From JAYPUG01 sp038117265 (GTDB lineage: Bacteria > Pseudomonadota > Alphaproteobacteria > UBA6615): a DNA stretch of 33,599 bases. Where the stretch lies: assembly GCA_038117265.1 (NCBI GenBank), contig JAYOFO010000024.1:1-33599 (forward strand), written 5' to 3'. The position numbers and the translations under genes are program-made. Below the pieces are notes generated by a model. The model saw only the letters and a program-made list of their open reading frames with translations. It was not told the DNA's origin and made no database searches. This document shows, piece by piece, positions 7,232-15,642 of the stretch (position 1 is its first letter; each line of letters begins with the position of its first letter).

Positions 7232-8089
7232 TCAGCCGATGCGTTCGGTCCGCAGCCGCGGGTCGAGCATGTCGCGCAACCCGTCTCCCAGAAGGTTCAG
7301 GCCCAGCACCGCGAACGCGATCGCCGCACCGGGAAGCACCGCCAGCTTCGGATCGAGCGCCATCAGGGTCTGCGCGTCGAACAGCATGCGCCCCCAGCTG
7401 GGTGCGGGGGGACGGGTGCCGAGCCCGAGATAGGCGAGCGCCGCCTCGGCCAGGATGGCAACGGCGAACTGGATCGTCGCCTGGACGATCAGCACCGAGG
7501 CGATGTTCGGCAGCACATGGTCGCGCGTCACCGCGAACCCGCTCTTGCCGATGGCGAGGCCGGCGCGCGCATATTCCAGCCCCCAGACCTGCCGCGCCGC
7601 GCCGCGCGCGACCCGGGCGAAAACCGGCACGTTGAAGATGCCGATGGCCACGATCGCGTTGATCGCGCCGGGCCCGAAGGTCGCGGTGATCAGGATCGCG
7701 GAGACGATCGCGGGAAACGCAAACACGATGTCGGCGCCGCGCGCCACCAACTCGTCGAGCCAGCCGCCCCGCGCCGCGGCGGCGAGCCCCAGCACGGTGC
7801 CGACGGTCAGGCCGATGCCCACCGCGACGACGCCAACGACGATCGAGTTGCGCGCGCCAATCATCAGCCGGGTCAGGATGTCGCGGCCGAACTGGTCGGT
7901 GCCCAGCCAGTGGGCCGCGCTAGGCCCCTGCATGCGCTCGGCGATAGCCACGGCATCGAAGGCGTGCGGCGTCCAGACCAGCGAGACCAGCGCCGCCGCC
8001 ACGAACACGCCCGTCAGGACGGCGCCAATCACCAGGTTCGGGTGGCGCGCGGCGCGCGCGCGGCCGGCATGTATCGCGCGCGCCGTCAT
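7232..8089 (-). CDS. Dipeptide-type ABC transporter permease (DppC-like)
   Basis: 285 residues, inner membrane. An N-terminal anchor helix (about 18-40) is followed by the OppC/DppC hallmark 'HWLGTDQFGRDILTRLMIGAR' near residues 60-80, then five further hydrophobic helices and the EAA loop around 'EYARAGLAIGKSGFAVTRDHVLPNI'. The ending 'LNLLGDGLRDMLDPRLR' is typical of the family. The start ATG at 8089 overlaps the TGA of the preceding permease gene by 4 bases (ATGA), indicating translational coupling. With its partner it forms the membrane channel of a peptide or nickel-type importer. No ATPase gene follows; the next gene is gpt on the opposite strand. Confidence 0.93.
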   Translation of the reverse strand: MTARAIHAGRARAARHPNLVIGAVLTGVFVAAALVSLVWTPHAFDAVAIAERMQGPSAAHWLGTDQFGRDILTRLMIGARNSIVVGVVAVGIGLTVGTVLGLAAAARGGWLDELVARGADIVFAFPAIVSAILITATFGPGAINAIVAIGIFNVPVFARVARGAARQVWGLEYARAGLAIGKSGFAVTRDHVLPNIASVLIVQATIQFAVAILAEAALAYLGLGTRPPAPSWGRMLFDAQTLMALDPKLAVLPGAAIAFAVLGLNLLGDGLRDMLDPRLRTERIG

Positions 8090-9048
8090 CCGGCCCGTCC
8101 ATGGCCGGGTTTCGAGGCGCGCGGATCGACCGCCGTATAGGCGAGGTCGACCAGGAAGTTGACGATGACGACGGCAGCCACCAGCAGCAGCACGACGTCG
8201 CGCACCACCACCAGGTCGCGCTGGCTGACCGCCTGGAAGATCAGCCGGCCCAGGCCGGGAAGCGCGAACACGTTCTCGACCACGATCGAGCCGGCCAGCA
8301 GGAACGCAAACTGCAGCCCGAGGATCGTGGTCATCGGCACCAGCGCGTTGCGCAGCACATGGCCCCACAGGACCCGACGCTCGGCCAGCCCCTTGGCACG
8401 CGCGGTGCGCACATAGTCCGCGCCCAGCGTCTCGAGCACGGCGGTGCGCGTGACCCGCGCGAGGATCGCGGCCTCGGGCAGCGCCAGCGAGAACGCCGGC
8501 AGCACCAGTGCCCACAGCGCCGGGCCCGGGCCCGCGTCCCAGCCCGGAAACCCCGCGGCCGGGAACCAGCCCAGCGCGACGGCAAAGACGAGGATCGAGA
8601 GGATCGCGAACCAGAAGTTCGGGATCGCCATCCCGACCTGGCTGAACCCCATGACGCCATAGTCGCCAGGGCGGCCGCGCCGGGTGGCGGCGAACATCCC
8701 CAGCGGCACCGCGATCGCGGTCGACAGGGCGAGCGAGATGAGCGCCAGCGGCAGGGTGACGGCGAGGCGTTCGCCGATCAGCTGCGAGATCGGAACGGCG
8801 TAGGTGTGGCTGATCCCCGTGACGCCGGTGGCAAGCCCGCCGATCCAGGCGAGGTAGCGGACCAGCGCCGGGCGATCGAGCCCCATCTGCGCGCGCAGCG
8901 CGGCGAGCGTGTCGTCGCGGGCCTCGGTCCCGAGAATGACCAGCGCGGGATCCCCCGGCAGCACCTCGAGCACGAGGAAGATCGCGGCGCTGGCGACGAC
9001 CAGCGTCGCCAGCAGCACGAACAGCCGGCGGACGATATAGGTCAGCAT
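8086..9048 (-). CDS. Dipeptide-type ABC transporter permease (DppB-like)
   Basis: 320 residues, inner membrane. It starts with the family N-terminus 'MLTYIVRRLFVLLATLVVAS' (TM1) and 'VLPGDPALVILG', has about six membrane segments, and carries the EAA loop near 'TLGADYVRTARAKGLAERRV' that contacts the ATPase. The ending 'VNFLVDLAYTAVDPR' is typical of DppB. The gene begins 28 bases after the peptide-binding protein and overlaps the next permease by 4 bases. The specific substrate cannot be read from permeases. Confidence 0.94.
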   Translation of the reverse strand: MLTYIVRRLFVLLATLVVASAAIFLVLEVLPGDPALVILGTEARDDTLAALRAQMGLDRPALVRYLAWIGGLATGVTGISHTYAVPISQLIGERLAVTLPLALISLALSTAIAVPLGMFAATRRGRPGDYGVMGFSQVGMAIPNFWFAILSILVFAVALGWFPAAGFPGWDAGPGPALWALVLPAFSLALPEAAILARVTRTAVLETLGADYVRTARAKGLAERRVLWGHVLRNALVPMTTILGLQFAFLLAGSIVVENVFALPGLGRLIFQAVSQRDLVVVRDVVLLLVAAVVIVNFLVDLAYTAVDPRASKPGHGRAG

Positions 9049-9076
9049 GCCATCGGCGGCGGTTCGCGGGCGGGCG

Positions 9077-10552
9077 CTATTTCCAGCGCACGCCCGTCAC
9101 GTCGTTCGCCTGCACCGGCGAATTCCGCCACATCCCCTCGAGCCCCTTGCGCCAGACGCCGAGCTTGGCGAGCTGGAACAGGTACACGTTCACCGAATCG
9201 TCGGTGATGATCTTCTGCACCTGGCCGACGAGCGCGCGGCGCGCGTCGGGATCGCCGGTCTCGTTCAGCCGGGCCATCACCGCCTTGAGCGTCGACGAGT
9301 CGTAGTTGAAGTAGTACTTGTCGCGGGCATAGATGCCGATGTCGAACGGCTCGGTGTGCGACACGATGGTTAGGTCGTAGTCGGTCCCGCGAAACACCTG
9401 TTCCAGCCATTGCGCCCACTCGACCGGCGTGATCTCGGCCTCGATGCCGACCGCCTTGAGCTGGGCGGCGATGATCTCGCCCCCGCGCCGCGCATAGGTC
9501 GGCGGCGGCAGCTTGAGGGTCAGCTTGAGGTTGGACTGGCCCGCCTCGGCCAGCAGCGCGCGCGCCTTGTCGGGGTCGTGCGGATAGGTCCCCGTCAGCT
9601 CCACATAGGCCGGATTGTGCGGGGCGAAATGGGTGCCGATGGGCGTGCCGAAGCCGAACATCGCGCCGTCGATGATCGCCTTGCGGTCGATCGCGTGCGC
9701 GATCGCGCGGCGCACCCGGATATCGTCGAACGGCGGCCGGGCGTTGTTCATGGCGATGATCGTCTCGCCCTCGGTCGAGCCGACGGCCACCTCGAAGTTG
9801 GCATCCGCCTGGAAGGCGATCACCGCCTCGGGTGCGTTCAGGTTCGACACCGCATCGAGATCGCCGGCCTTGAGCGCGGCGATCTGTGCCGACGGATCGG
9901 GAACGAACCGGAAGGTCACGGTCTGGATCGGCTGCGCGGCGTCGCGCGCCTTGAGCTCGACCCGGTCGCCCTTCACCCAGCGCACGAAGGCGAACGGGCC
10001 GGTGCCCACGGGCTGCGACTTGTTGGCGTGGGCGGTTTCGGGAGCCACGATCACCGCGTCGCCCCAGCCGAGATTGAACAGCAGGCCGCCCTCGGGCCGC
10101 GACAGGATGATCCGCACCGTGTGCGGGTCGACCGCCTCGACCTTGTCGATCGCCGCGAAGAGCTGCTTCTGGGCGTTCACCGAATCCGCGGCCCGCGCGC
10201 GGTCGAACGAGAAGACCACGTCCGACGCGTCGAACGCGGAGCCGTCGTGGAAGGTGACGCCGCGCTTGAGATTGAACGAGTAGCTCAGCCCGTCGCCCGA
10301 GACCGTCCAGCTCTCGGCCAGTTGCGGGCGCACGACCCCGTTCTCGTCGATCCGCGTCAGCCCCTCGAACAGGTTGGCATAGACCACCTCGTCGATCGCG
10401 GCGGCCGCCCCGGCCGTGGGGTCGAGATGCGGCGGCTCGAGGGTCATCCCGAGCGTCAACGTATCCTTCGACTGGGCGTACGCCGCAGTGCCCAGGAGCA
10501 TCGACGAGACCATGGCCGCCGCGAGCGCGGCGCCGGACAGTAGCTTGTTCAT
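9077..10552 (-). CDS. Periplasmic peptide-binding protein of ABC transporter (SBP family 5)
   Basis: 491 residues. The start ATG at 10552 has a purine-rich site (GGAAGGTTGGAG) immediately upstream. Signal peptide about residues 1-27 ('AAAMVSSMLLGTAAYAQ'). The mature protein shows the family-5 landmarks: 'PPHLDPTAGAA', 'YANLFEGLTRIDENG', 'LAESWTVSGDGLSYSFNLKRGVTFHDG', 'VGTGPFAFVRWVKGDRVEL' and 'RRAIAHAIDRKAII'. It captures a peptide or similar ligand and delivers it to the two downstream permeases. A weak promoter-like pair (TGGACC and TATGCT on the minus strand, 18 bp apart, about 10618-10589) suggests it might also be expressed apart from the upstream peptidases. Confidence 0.93.
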   Translation of the reverse strand: MNKLLSGAALAAAMVSSMLLGTAAYAQSKDTLTLGMTLEPPHLDPTAGAAAAIDEVVYANLFEGLTRIDENGVVRPQLAESWTVSGDGLSYSFNLKRGVTFHDGSAFDASDVVFSFDRARAADSVNAQKQLFAAIDKVEAVDPHTVRIILSRPEGGLLFNLGWGDAVIVAPETAHANKSQPVGTGPFAFVRWVKGDRVELKARDAAQPIQTVTFRFVPDPSAQIAALKAGDLDAVSNLNAPEAVIAFQADANFEVAVGSTEGETIIAMNNARPPFDDIRVRRAIAHAIDRKAIIDGAMFGFGTPIGTHFAPHNPAYVELTGTYPHDPDKARALLAEAGQSNLKLTLKLPPPTYARRGGEIIAAQLKAVGIEAEITPVEWAQWLEQVFRGTDYDLTIVSHTEPFDIGIYARDKYYFNYDSSTLKAVMARLNETGDPDARRALVGQVQKIITDDSVNVYLFQLAKLGVWRKGLEGMWRNSPVQANDVTGVRWK

Positions 10553-10626
10553 CTCCAACCTTCCCCGACAGGTTGTTTTGTGCGGCGCAGCATAGCAAAC
10601 CGCCTCCCTTGTGGTCCATCGCCGGC

Positions 10627-11667
10627 TCACGGCGCGGTGGGATAGACCTCGCGCCAGGCCGGCCAGCCGGCGATTCCGTCGGCCCGGTAGACCCCACGCG
10701 CCACCGCACGGGCGACGCAATCCGCCGCATGCATGCCGATCCGCGCCACGTCGTGCACGGGATCGGCGAGTGGGACCCGGCCGGTGGCCAGCGCGAACAC
10801 CACGTCCCCGTCGAACGGCGAGAAGGCGGGGCGGATCGCGCGCGCGAGCCCCGCCTGCGCCATCATCGCGACCCGGCGGGCCTGCGCCGGTGCGAGGATC
10901 GCATCGGTCGCGACCACGGCCAGGGTCGTGTTGGCGCCGGCCGCAATCCCGTCTTGCTTGGCGATGGGATGGTCGGGCACCTCGACGGCGGCGGGCCCGC
11001 CAAGCCCGCCGAATTCGCCCGCACGCTCGTGGACCCCGGCATAGAACTGGCCCTCCCCGTTCGCCACCGTCGCGCCGAGTGCGTTGACTGCCGCCAGCGC
11101 GCCGATCGTGAACCCGCCGGAAACGGCCACCGCCGCGGTCCCCTGCCCGCCCTTGAGCGGCCGCCCGTCATGGCCCGTCGTCGTGGCGCCGCAGCCGGCG
11201 CCGAAGTTCCCCTCCGGGACCGTCGCGGCGGCGGCCGCCGCCGCCGCGGCCCGGCCGAGCCGGCGATAGGGCAGCCCCTCATCCGTGCCGGCCGCGAACG
11301 CGGACTTGTCGCCGCCGTTGCGCAGGTCGAACAGGATCGCGGCGGGCACGATCGGCACCACGAGATCACCGGCCGGAAAGCCGCGCCCCGCCTCGGCGAG
11401 CCACGCCATGACGCCATCGGCCGCCGACAGGCCATAGGCCGAACCGCCCGAGAACACGATCGCATCGACCGCGTCCACCGTGCCGTCCGCGCCGAGCAGC
11501 TCGACCTCGCGGGTGCCGGTCCCGCCGCCGCGCACATCGACCGCGGCGACGGCGCGCGTGTCGGGAAGGATCACGCTCACCCCCGTCGCGATGTGCCGAT
11601 CCTCCGCGCAACCGACCGCGATGCCCGGCACGTCGGTAATCGCATCGCGTCCCGGCTCCCCGTTCAT
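10627..11667 (-). CDS. P1 family peptidase (DmpA / S58-like, self-processing)
   Basis: 346 residues. Members are N-terminal-nucleophile hydrolases such as the aminopeptidase DmpA and nylon-oligomer hydrolase NylC, which cut their own chain to free a Ser or Thr nucleophile. Seen here: 'ITDVPGIAVGCAED' at the start, 'VFSGGSAYGLSAADGVM' (71-87), 'FGAGCGATT' and 'GANTTLAVVATDA' (244-256). By comparison with NylC-type members, cleavage between Asn246 and Thr247 is inferred, making Thr247 the nucleophile. An Ala run (about 140-149) is unusual. The start ATG at 11667 overlaps the M20 stop by 4 bases (ATGA). Its place beside a peptide importer suggests hydrolysis of imported peptides or amino-acid amides. 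Confidence 0.88.
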   Translation of the reverse strand: MNGEPGRDAITDVPGIAVGCAEDRHIATGVSVILPDTRAVAAVDVRGGGTGTREVELLGADGTVDAVDAIVFSGGSAYGLSAADGVMAWLAEAGRGFPAGDLVVPIVPAAILFDLRNGGDKSAFAAGTDEGLPYRRLGRAAAAAAAAATVPEGNFGAGCGATTTGHDGRPLKGGQGTAAVAVSGGFTIGALAAVNALGATVANGEGQFYAGVHERAGEFGGLGGPAAVEVPDHPIAKQDGIAAGANTTLAVVATDAILAPAQARRVAMMAQAGLARAIRPAFSPFDGDVVFALATGRVPLADPVHDVARIGMHAADCVARAVARGVYRADGIAGWPAWREVYPTAP

Positions 11668-12953
11668 TGTTCCCCCCGCATAAGGTCGAGCGCGCTCGCG
11701 GCCATCACCTTCGCCGACGCGACCATGTCGTCGATGTCGATATATTCGTCGGGCTGGTGCGCCAGCTCCAGGATGCCGGGCCCGTAGGCGACGCAATACT
11801 CGAGCTTGCCGATGCGCCAGACATGTTTCTGGTCGTAGGTCCCCGGCGAGGCGACGTGGCTCGACGGCGCACCGAGCACGGCCTCGATGTTGCGGTCGAG
11901 CGCGCGCACCAGCGGCGAGTCCGGCGGCGTCAGGGCGGGCGGCACCGACCACAGATCGTGCAGCGCATAGTCGAATTCGGGCTGCTCGGCCGACAGCGCG
12001 TCAAGCAGCGCGACGATCTCGGCCCGCACCTCCGCCTCGTCCTCCTCGATCAGGTAGCGCCGGTCGATCACCAACCGGCAGCGGTCGGCCACCAGCGCGG
12101 AGGGAAAGCCCTCGTCGTAGGACTGCTCGGGAAGGCCGCCATGGATCGAGTTGAAGTTGAGGGTGGACTGGCGCGCCGCGTCGGGAATCACCGGCATGGC
12201 GGTCCGGCGCTGGGCGAGCCGCGGATAGAGGTCGTGCTCGACCCGCGCAATGAACGCCCCCATGCCGCGGATCGCCGAGACGCCGAGGAAGGGCATCGAG
12301 CCGTGGGCGATCCGGCCGCGCACCTCGACCTCGGCCCACCACACGCCGCGATGGCCGAGGCAGACCGCGTCCTTGTAGAGCGGCTCGGGGATGATCACAT
12401 GGTCGACGCGGGGGCGGGAGAAACGGCCCCGCTCCGCCAGCCAGGCGACCCCGGCATAACCGCCCGATTCCTCGTCGACCGTGCCGGAAATCTCGATCGC
12501 GCCGGGAAACGCGACCCCCTCGGCGAGGATCGCTTCCGCCGCGATCACGCTAGCGGCGAGCCCGCCCTTCATGTCGCAGGTCCCGCGCCCCCAGACCCGG
12601 CCGTCGCGGATCTCGCCGCCGAAGGGATCGACCGTCCAGCCCTCGCCCGGCGCGACCACGTCGATGTGGCTGTTGAAGTGGACGCAGGGGCCCGGGCCGT
12701 CGCCCGCGATCCGCGCGACGACGTTGGTGCGCGGATAGGCGTCGCTGTCGCCCACCGCGCCCTCGGCGCGCAGGTATTCCACGTCGAAGCCCGCGCCACG
12801 CAGGCGTTCGCCGAGGAAGCGCGCGCAGGCCTCGTAGGCATCGCCCGGCGGATTGACCGTGGGGATGCGCACGAGATCGGCTGTCAGCGCGGCCAGTTCG
12901 TCGCGCCGGTCGTCGATGCGCCGGAAAAGCCGTTCGCGTTCGTCTCCGCCCAT
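11664..12953 (-). CDS. M20 family metallopeptidase (ArgE/DapE/ACY1-like)
   Basis: 429-residue dizinc amidohydrolase. Metal ligands and base are complete: His96 and Asp98-containing 'NSHIDVV', Asp127 in 'GRGTCDMKGG', Glu161-Glu162 in 'TVDEESGG', Glu190 in 'IIPEP', and a C-terminal His near 399 in 'LELAHQPDE'. The central lid domain begins near 'VRGRIAHGSMPFLG'. It resembles the ArgE-like deacylase/peptidase branch, but biosynthetic ArgE or DapE is unlikely: a true dapE lies at 25641 and this gene heads a peptide-transport operon. It is the first gene of five on the minus strand and diverges from the methyltransferase gene. The -10-like TAGTTT ends 6 bases before the ATG. Confidence 0.9.
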   Translation of the reverse strand: MGGDERERLFRRIDDRRDELAALTADLVRIPTVNPPGDAYEACARFLGERLRGAGFDVEYLRAEGAVGDSDAYPRTNVVARIAGDGPGPCVHFNSHIDVVAPGEGWTVDPFGGEIRDGRVWGRGTCDMKGGLAASVIAAEAILAEGVAFPGAIEISGTVDEESGGYAGVAWLAERGRFSRPRVDHVIIPEPLYKDAVCLGHRGVWWAEVEVRGRIAHGSMPFLGVSAIRGMGAFIARVEHDLYPRLAQRRTAMPVIPDAARQSTLNFNSIHGGLPEQSYDEGFPSALVADRCRLVIDRRYLIEEDEAEVRAEIVALLDALSAEQPEFDYALHDLWSVPPALTPPDSPLVRALDRNIEAVLGAPSSHVASPGTYDQKHVWRIGKLEYCVAYGPGILELAHQPDEYIDIDDMVASAKVMAASALDLMRGEQ

Positions 12954-12959
12954 GACCCG

Positions 12960-12965
12960 AAACTA
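12960..12965 (-). promoter_or_regulatory. Candidate -10 box directly before the M20 peptidase start
   Basis: On the minus strand TGGTAGTTT resembles an extended -10 element (TG-n-TAnnnT). It ends 6 bases before the ATG at 12953, which would make the operon message leaderless or nearly so. No Shine-Dalgarno sequence is visible. Confidence 0.3.
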
Positions 12966-12973
12966 CCACAAGC

Positions 12974-13001
12974 TTGCGTGAGGACCGCGCCCCGCTAGAC
13001 T
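12974..13001 (+). promoter_or_regulatory. Candidate promoter of the rRNA methyltransferase gene
   Basis: TTGCGT (12974-12979), 16 bp, TAGACT (12996-13001), then only 9 bases to the ATG at 13011. There is no Shine-Dalgarno sequence in those bases (GC alternation only), so a leaderless or very short leader is predicted. Confidence 0.4.
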
Positions 13002-13010
13002 GCGCGCGCG

Positions 13011-14219
13011 ATGACCCTTGCCGCCGAGCCCCTTCCCGATCTGCCGACCGTCCGCCTCCAGGCCGGCCGGCATAAGCGCGCCCGCCAGGGCCACCCCTGG
13101 ATCTATTCGAACGAGATCGAAATGGACGCCGCGGCCAAGGCGCTGCCGCCCGGCGGGCTGGCGCGCCTCATGGATGCCGGCGGCAACCCGCTGGGGGTCG
13201 CCACGTTCAACCCGCACCCGCTGATCTCGGCGCGCATCGTCAGCCGCGATCCCGACGCGCACATCGATGCCGGCTTCATCGCCGACCGGCTGCGCGCCGC
13301 GCTGGCGCTCCGCGAGACGCTCTACACGGTGCCCTTCTACCGCCTGATCCACGCCGAGTCCGACGGCCTGCCGGGCGTGATCGTCGACCGGTTCGGCGAT
13401 GTCTGCGTCGTCCAGGTCAACACTGCGGGCATGGAACTGCTCAGCGCGGCGCTGACCCAGGCGCTGAACCGGGTGCTCGCGCCGCGCACCATCGTCTTTC
13501 GCAACGACGGCGCGGTGCGCCAGCTCGAGGGCCTAGCGCTGGACACGCGCAATGTCGGCGCAGCGCTCGAGGGTCCGATCGAGGTGCTGGAGAATGGCGG
13601 CGTCTTTTTTGCCGACCCGCGCGAGGGCCAGAAGACCGGCTGGTTCTACGACCAGCGCGACAACCGCGCCTTCGTCGCGGCCCTGTCGAAGGGCAAGCGG
13701 GTCGCCGATTTCTATTCCTTCACGGGCGGCTTCGGCGTCACCGCCGCGCTTGCCGGCGCGTCCGAGGTGCAGCTGTTCGACCGGTCCCAGCCGGCGCTCG
13801 ACCTGGCGATGCACGCGGCGACCGCAAACGGGGTGGACGACCGCGTGACCGCCGTGCGCGGCGACACCTTCCAGCTCCTGCATCGGCTGAGCGAGTCGGG
13901 AGAGCGCTTCGACGTGGTCGTCGCCGACCCGCCCGCCTTCGTAAAGTCGCGCAAGGATCTGCAGGCGGGCCAGCGCGGCTATCGCAAGCTGTTCCGGCTC
14001 GCAGCCGGGGTGGTCGCGCCGGGCGGCATCCTGCTCGCTGCGTCTTGCTCGCACCATGTCGACGCGACGAACTTCGCCGAGGTGGTGCGCAGTGCGCTGG
14101 CCGATGTCGGCCGGAGCGGGCGCATCCTGCGTTCGGCGGGCGCCGCGCCCGACCATCCGGTGCACCCCTTCCTGCCCGAGACGGGTTACCTCAAGGCGCA
14201 GGCGATCCAGCTCGACTGA
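13011..14219 (+). CDS. rlmI: Class I SAM-dependent rRNA methyltransferase, RlmI type
   Basis: 402 residues, close to the 396 of E. coli RlmI, which makes m5C1962 in 23S rRNA. The N-terminal PUA-like RNA-binding domain (about 13-85) includes 'RARQGHPWIYSNEI'. The middle domain 'YRLIHAESDGLPGVIVDRFGD' is characteristic of the RlmI/YccW group. The Rossmann domain shows 'ADFYSFTGGFGVTAALAGA' (motif I), 'VVADPPAFVKSRKDL' (motif IV) and 'AASCSHHV', where the Cys corresponds to the conserved m5C-enzyme Cys. The family is clear; the exact target base is inferred from homology. It stands alone, divergent from the M20 operon and convergent with DUF547. Confidence 0.88.
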   Translation: MTLAAEPLPDLPTVRLQAGRHKRARQGHPWIYSNEIEMDAAAKALPPGGLARLMDAGGNPLGVATFNPHPLISARIVSRDPDAHIDAGFIADRLRAALALRETLYTVPFYRLIHAESDGLPGVIVDRFGDVCVVQVNTAGMELLSAALTQALNRVLAPRTIVFRNDGAVRQLEGLALDTRNVGAALEGPIEVLENGGVFFADPREGQKTGWFYDQRDNRAFVAALSKGKRVADFYSFTGGFGVTAALAGASEVQLFDRSQPALDLAMHAATANGVDDRVTAVRGDTFQLLHRLSESGERFDVVVADPPAFVKSRKDLQAGQRGYRKLFRLAAGVVAPGGILLAASCSHHVDATNFAEVVRSALADVGRSGRILRSAGAAPDHPVHPFLPETGYLKAQAIQLD

Positions 14220-14246
14220 ACGTTTCCTAGCGCGCGGGCGCGTCGT

Positions 14247-15056
14247 TCAGGGACCAATCGTAGTCGTAACCGTCGATGTCCGAGACGAGACGTAGGCGCG
14301 CAGGTGCGCCGGCACTCCGATCTCATTATCGCCGAAATCCTGGACGAACCAGTCGTAGATATTCGAGACGGTGAGCGCACCGAACCGCATGTCGACCCCG
14401 CGGGGATAGTTGATGTAGGCGCGGGCGTTGGCGTCGAGCGTCGCATCCAGGTTCGCAGCGGCATAAGCGGTCTGCTTCAGGTTCGGACAGCCGATCGAGG
14501 CACAATTCACAGCATAGTGGATGCGCGGATCACGCCAGATCGGACGCAGGATTCGATGCTCGATGTCGTCGAGTGAAAGGTTCTCGCCGGCGACAGTCAC
14601 CAGTTTCTTACCCCAGGGCCCAATGGAGAACAGGCCGGGCGAGATGCCGATATCGAGGATCGAGTCGACGGGATAGTAGCCCAGGATCACCCGAACGGTT
14701 AGCGCATTGTACAGGTTGACCCAGTAGGCCAACTGCTCGGGGCGTGCGAGCGAATCCACCGGCGCCGCGGAAAGCGAGGCGATGTAGCCGTCGAGGCCGG
14801 CACGGTCGGCACCGGTGACGCCGCCATAGTCGAACCGCACGATGCCCGCGTCGTCCAGCCCGGTATAAACCTGCAACAGCCGCGACCAGGCCGAATGGTC
14901 GACGGTCAGGGTCGAGGCGGGGTCGTGCGCCTGCCAGCGCGGCCAGAGCTCCGACTTCGGGGCCGCGTCAGCGGGCAGCGTTGCGCCGGCTGCGACTGCG
15001 ATGAGCGCAACGGCGACGACGAATATCCTGAAGACGGCTGCGGCGCGCCTGTTCAT
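14247..15056 (-). CDS. DUF547 protein with frameshifted C-terminus
   Basis: 269 residues as it reads now. ATG at 15056 opens a signal peptide ('VFRIFVVAVALIAVAAGA...ADA'), so the product is exported. The DUF547 body is well preserved: 'LAYWVNLYNALTVRVIL', 'LSLDDIEHRILRP' and 'IHYAVNCASIGCPNL' with the conserved Cys pair. The ending, however, is wrong: after 'LRAYVS' the frame gives SRTSTVTTTIGP and stops. A neighbouring frame encodes DIDGYDYDWSLNDAPAR and stops at 14227; 'YDWSLN' is the usual DUF547 ending. The cause is a 5-bp tandem duplication at 14282-14291. Without it the protein would be 274 residues. It lies 61 bases downstream of the broken histidine kinase, probably one operon. Function unknown. 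Confidence 0.85.
   Translation of the reverse strand: MNRRAAAVFRIFVVAVALIAVAAGATLPADAAPKSELWPRWQAHDPASTLTVDHSAWSRLLQVYTGLDDAGIVRFDYGGVTGADRAGLDGYIASLSAAPVDSLARPEQLAYWVNLYNALTVRVILGYYPVDSILDIGISPGLFSIGPWGKKLVTVAGENLSLDDIEHRILRPIWRDPRIHYAVNCASIGCPNLKQTAYAAANLDATLDANARAYINYPRGVDMRFGALTVSNIYDWFVQDFGDNEIGVPAHLRAYVSSRTSTVTTTIGP
14282..14291. repeat. 5-bp tandem duplication causing frameshift in DUF547
   Basis: GAGAC repeated twice (14282-14286 and 14287-14291 on the plus strand; GTCTC twice in the gene). Removing one copy joins 'LRAYVS' directly to 'DIDGYDYDWSLND' and restores the family C-terminus with stop TAG at 14229-14227. Confidence 0.8.
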
Positions 15057-15117
15057 GAAGGGGATGTTGGGTCGCGCGGTGCAGAACGAAACCACCTCAC
15101 GGCGAATTGAGCGATGT

Positions 15118-15543
15118 CTACCCTGTCCGCGGAAAACTCAGCCGGAACGTCGTGCCGTCGTCGCCGGTCTCCACCAGTTCCAGATCGTCGCCATGGGCGC
15201 GCATCACGTCGCGCGCGATTACCAGACCGAGCCCTGCGCCACCCCTGCGCGCCGAACCCTTGAACGGCCGGAAGAGCTGCTCGCACGCCACGGCAGCAAG
15301 CCCCGGCCCATTGTCCACCACGTGGACGAACAGGGTTCCGCCCGCCTCCCCGCCCCGGCGGATGCAGACATTGCGCGCGCCCGCCTCGAAGGCGTTGCGC
15401 CCGAGTTTGGCTAACACCCGGTAAATCTGGTCGCGATCGACCTCGACGATCGTGTCGTGCGGCAACTCGTTTACGACCCGCGGTCCCGAGCACGGAACCT
15501 GCGCGCCGTCCAGCACGGCCAGATCGGACGCCACCTCGTCCAC
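15118..15543 (-). CDS. Histidine kinase ATPase-domain fragment (after the amber codon)
   Basis: 141-residue open frame beginning at an internal GTG within 'LPELVDEVASDL'; the GTG is not a credible start and only marks the first usable codon after the TAG. The HATPase_c boxes are intact: N box 'AKLGRNAFEAGA', G1 'VVDNGPGLA', F box 'LFRPFKGSA' and G2 'GGAGLGLVIARD'. With no dimerisation helices this piece would not autophosphorylate a partner His by itself. Confidence 0.5.
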   Translation of the reverse strand: MDEVASDLAVLDGAQVPCSGPRVVNELPHDTIVEVDRDQIYRVLAKLGRNAFEAGARNVCIRRGGEAGGTLFVHVVDNGPGLAAVACEQLFRPFKGSARRGGAGLGLVIARDVMRAHGDDLELVETGDDGTTFRLSFPRTG

Positions 15544-15642
15544 CAGTTCGGGCAGACGGAACCGGGTGATCGTCAGCTCGGGGCCCTCGTCGCGCGTGAA
15601 GCTGAGCGTCTGGGTGCACAGGTTGATCGCCCGGTCGATCGC

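Noticed and set aside
11667..12998. 443-codon open frame on the plus strand opposite the M20 peptidase
   Set aside because: Shadow; its edges track the real gene and it has no recognisable motif.
15118..15543. The kinase ATPase half as an independent gene with GTG start
   Set aside because: The GTG is an internal Val codon, no ribosome site precedes it, and the same frame continues upstream to the amber codon with conserved residues.
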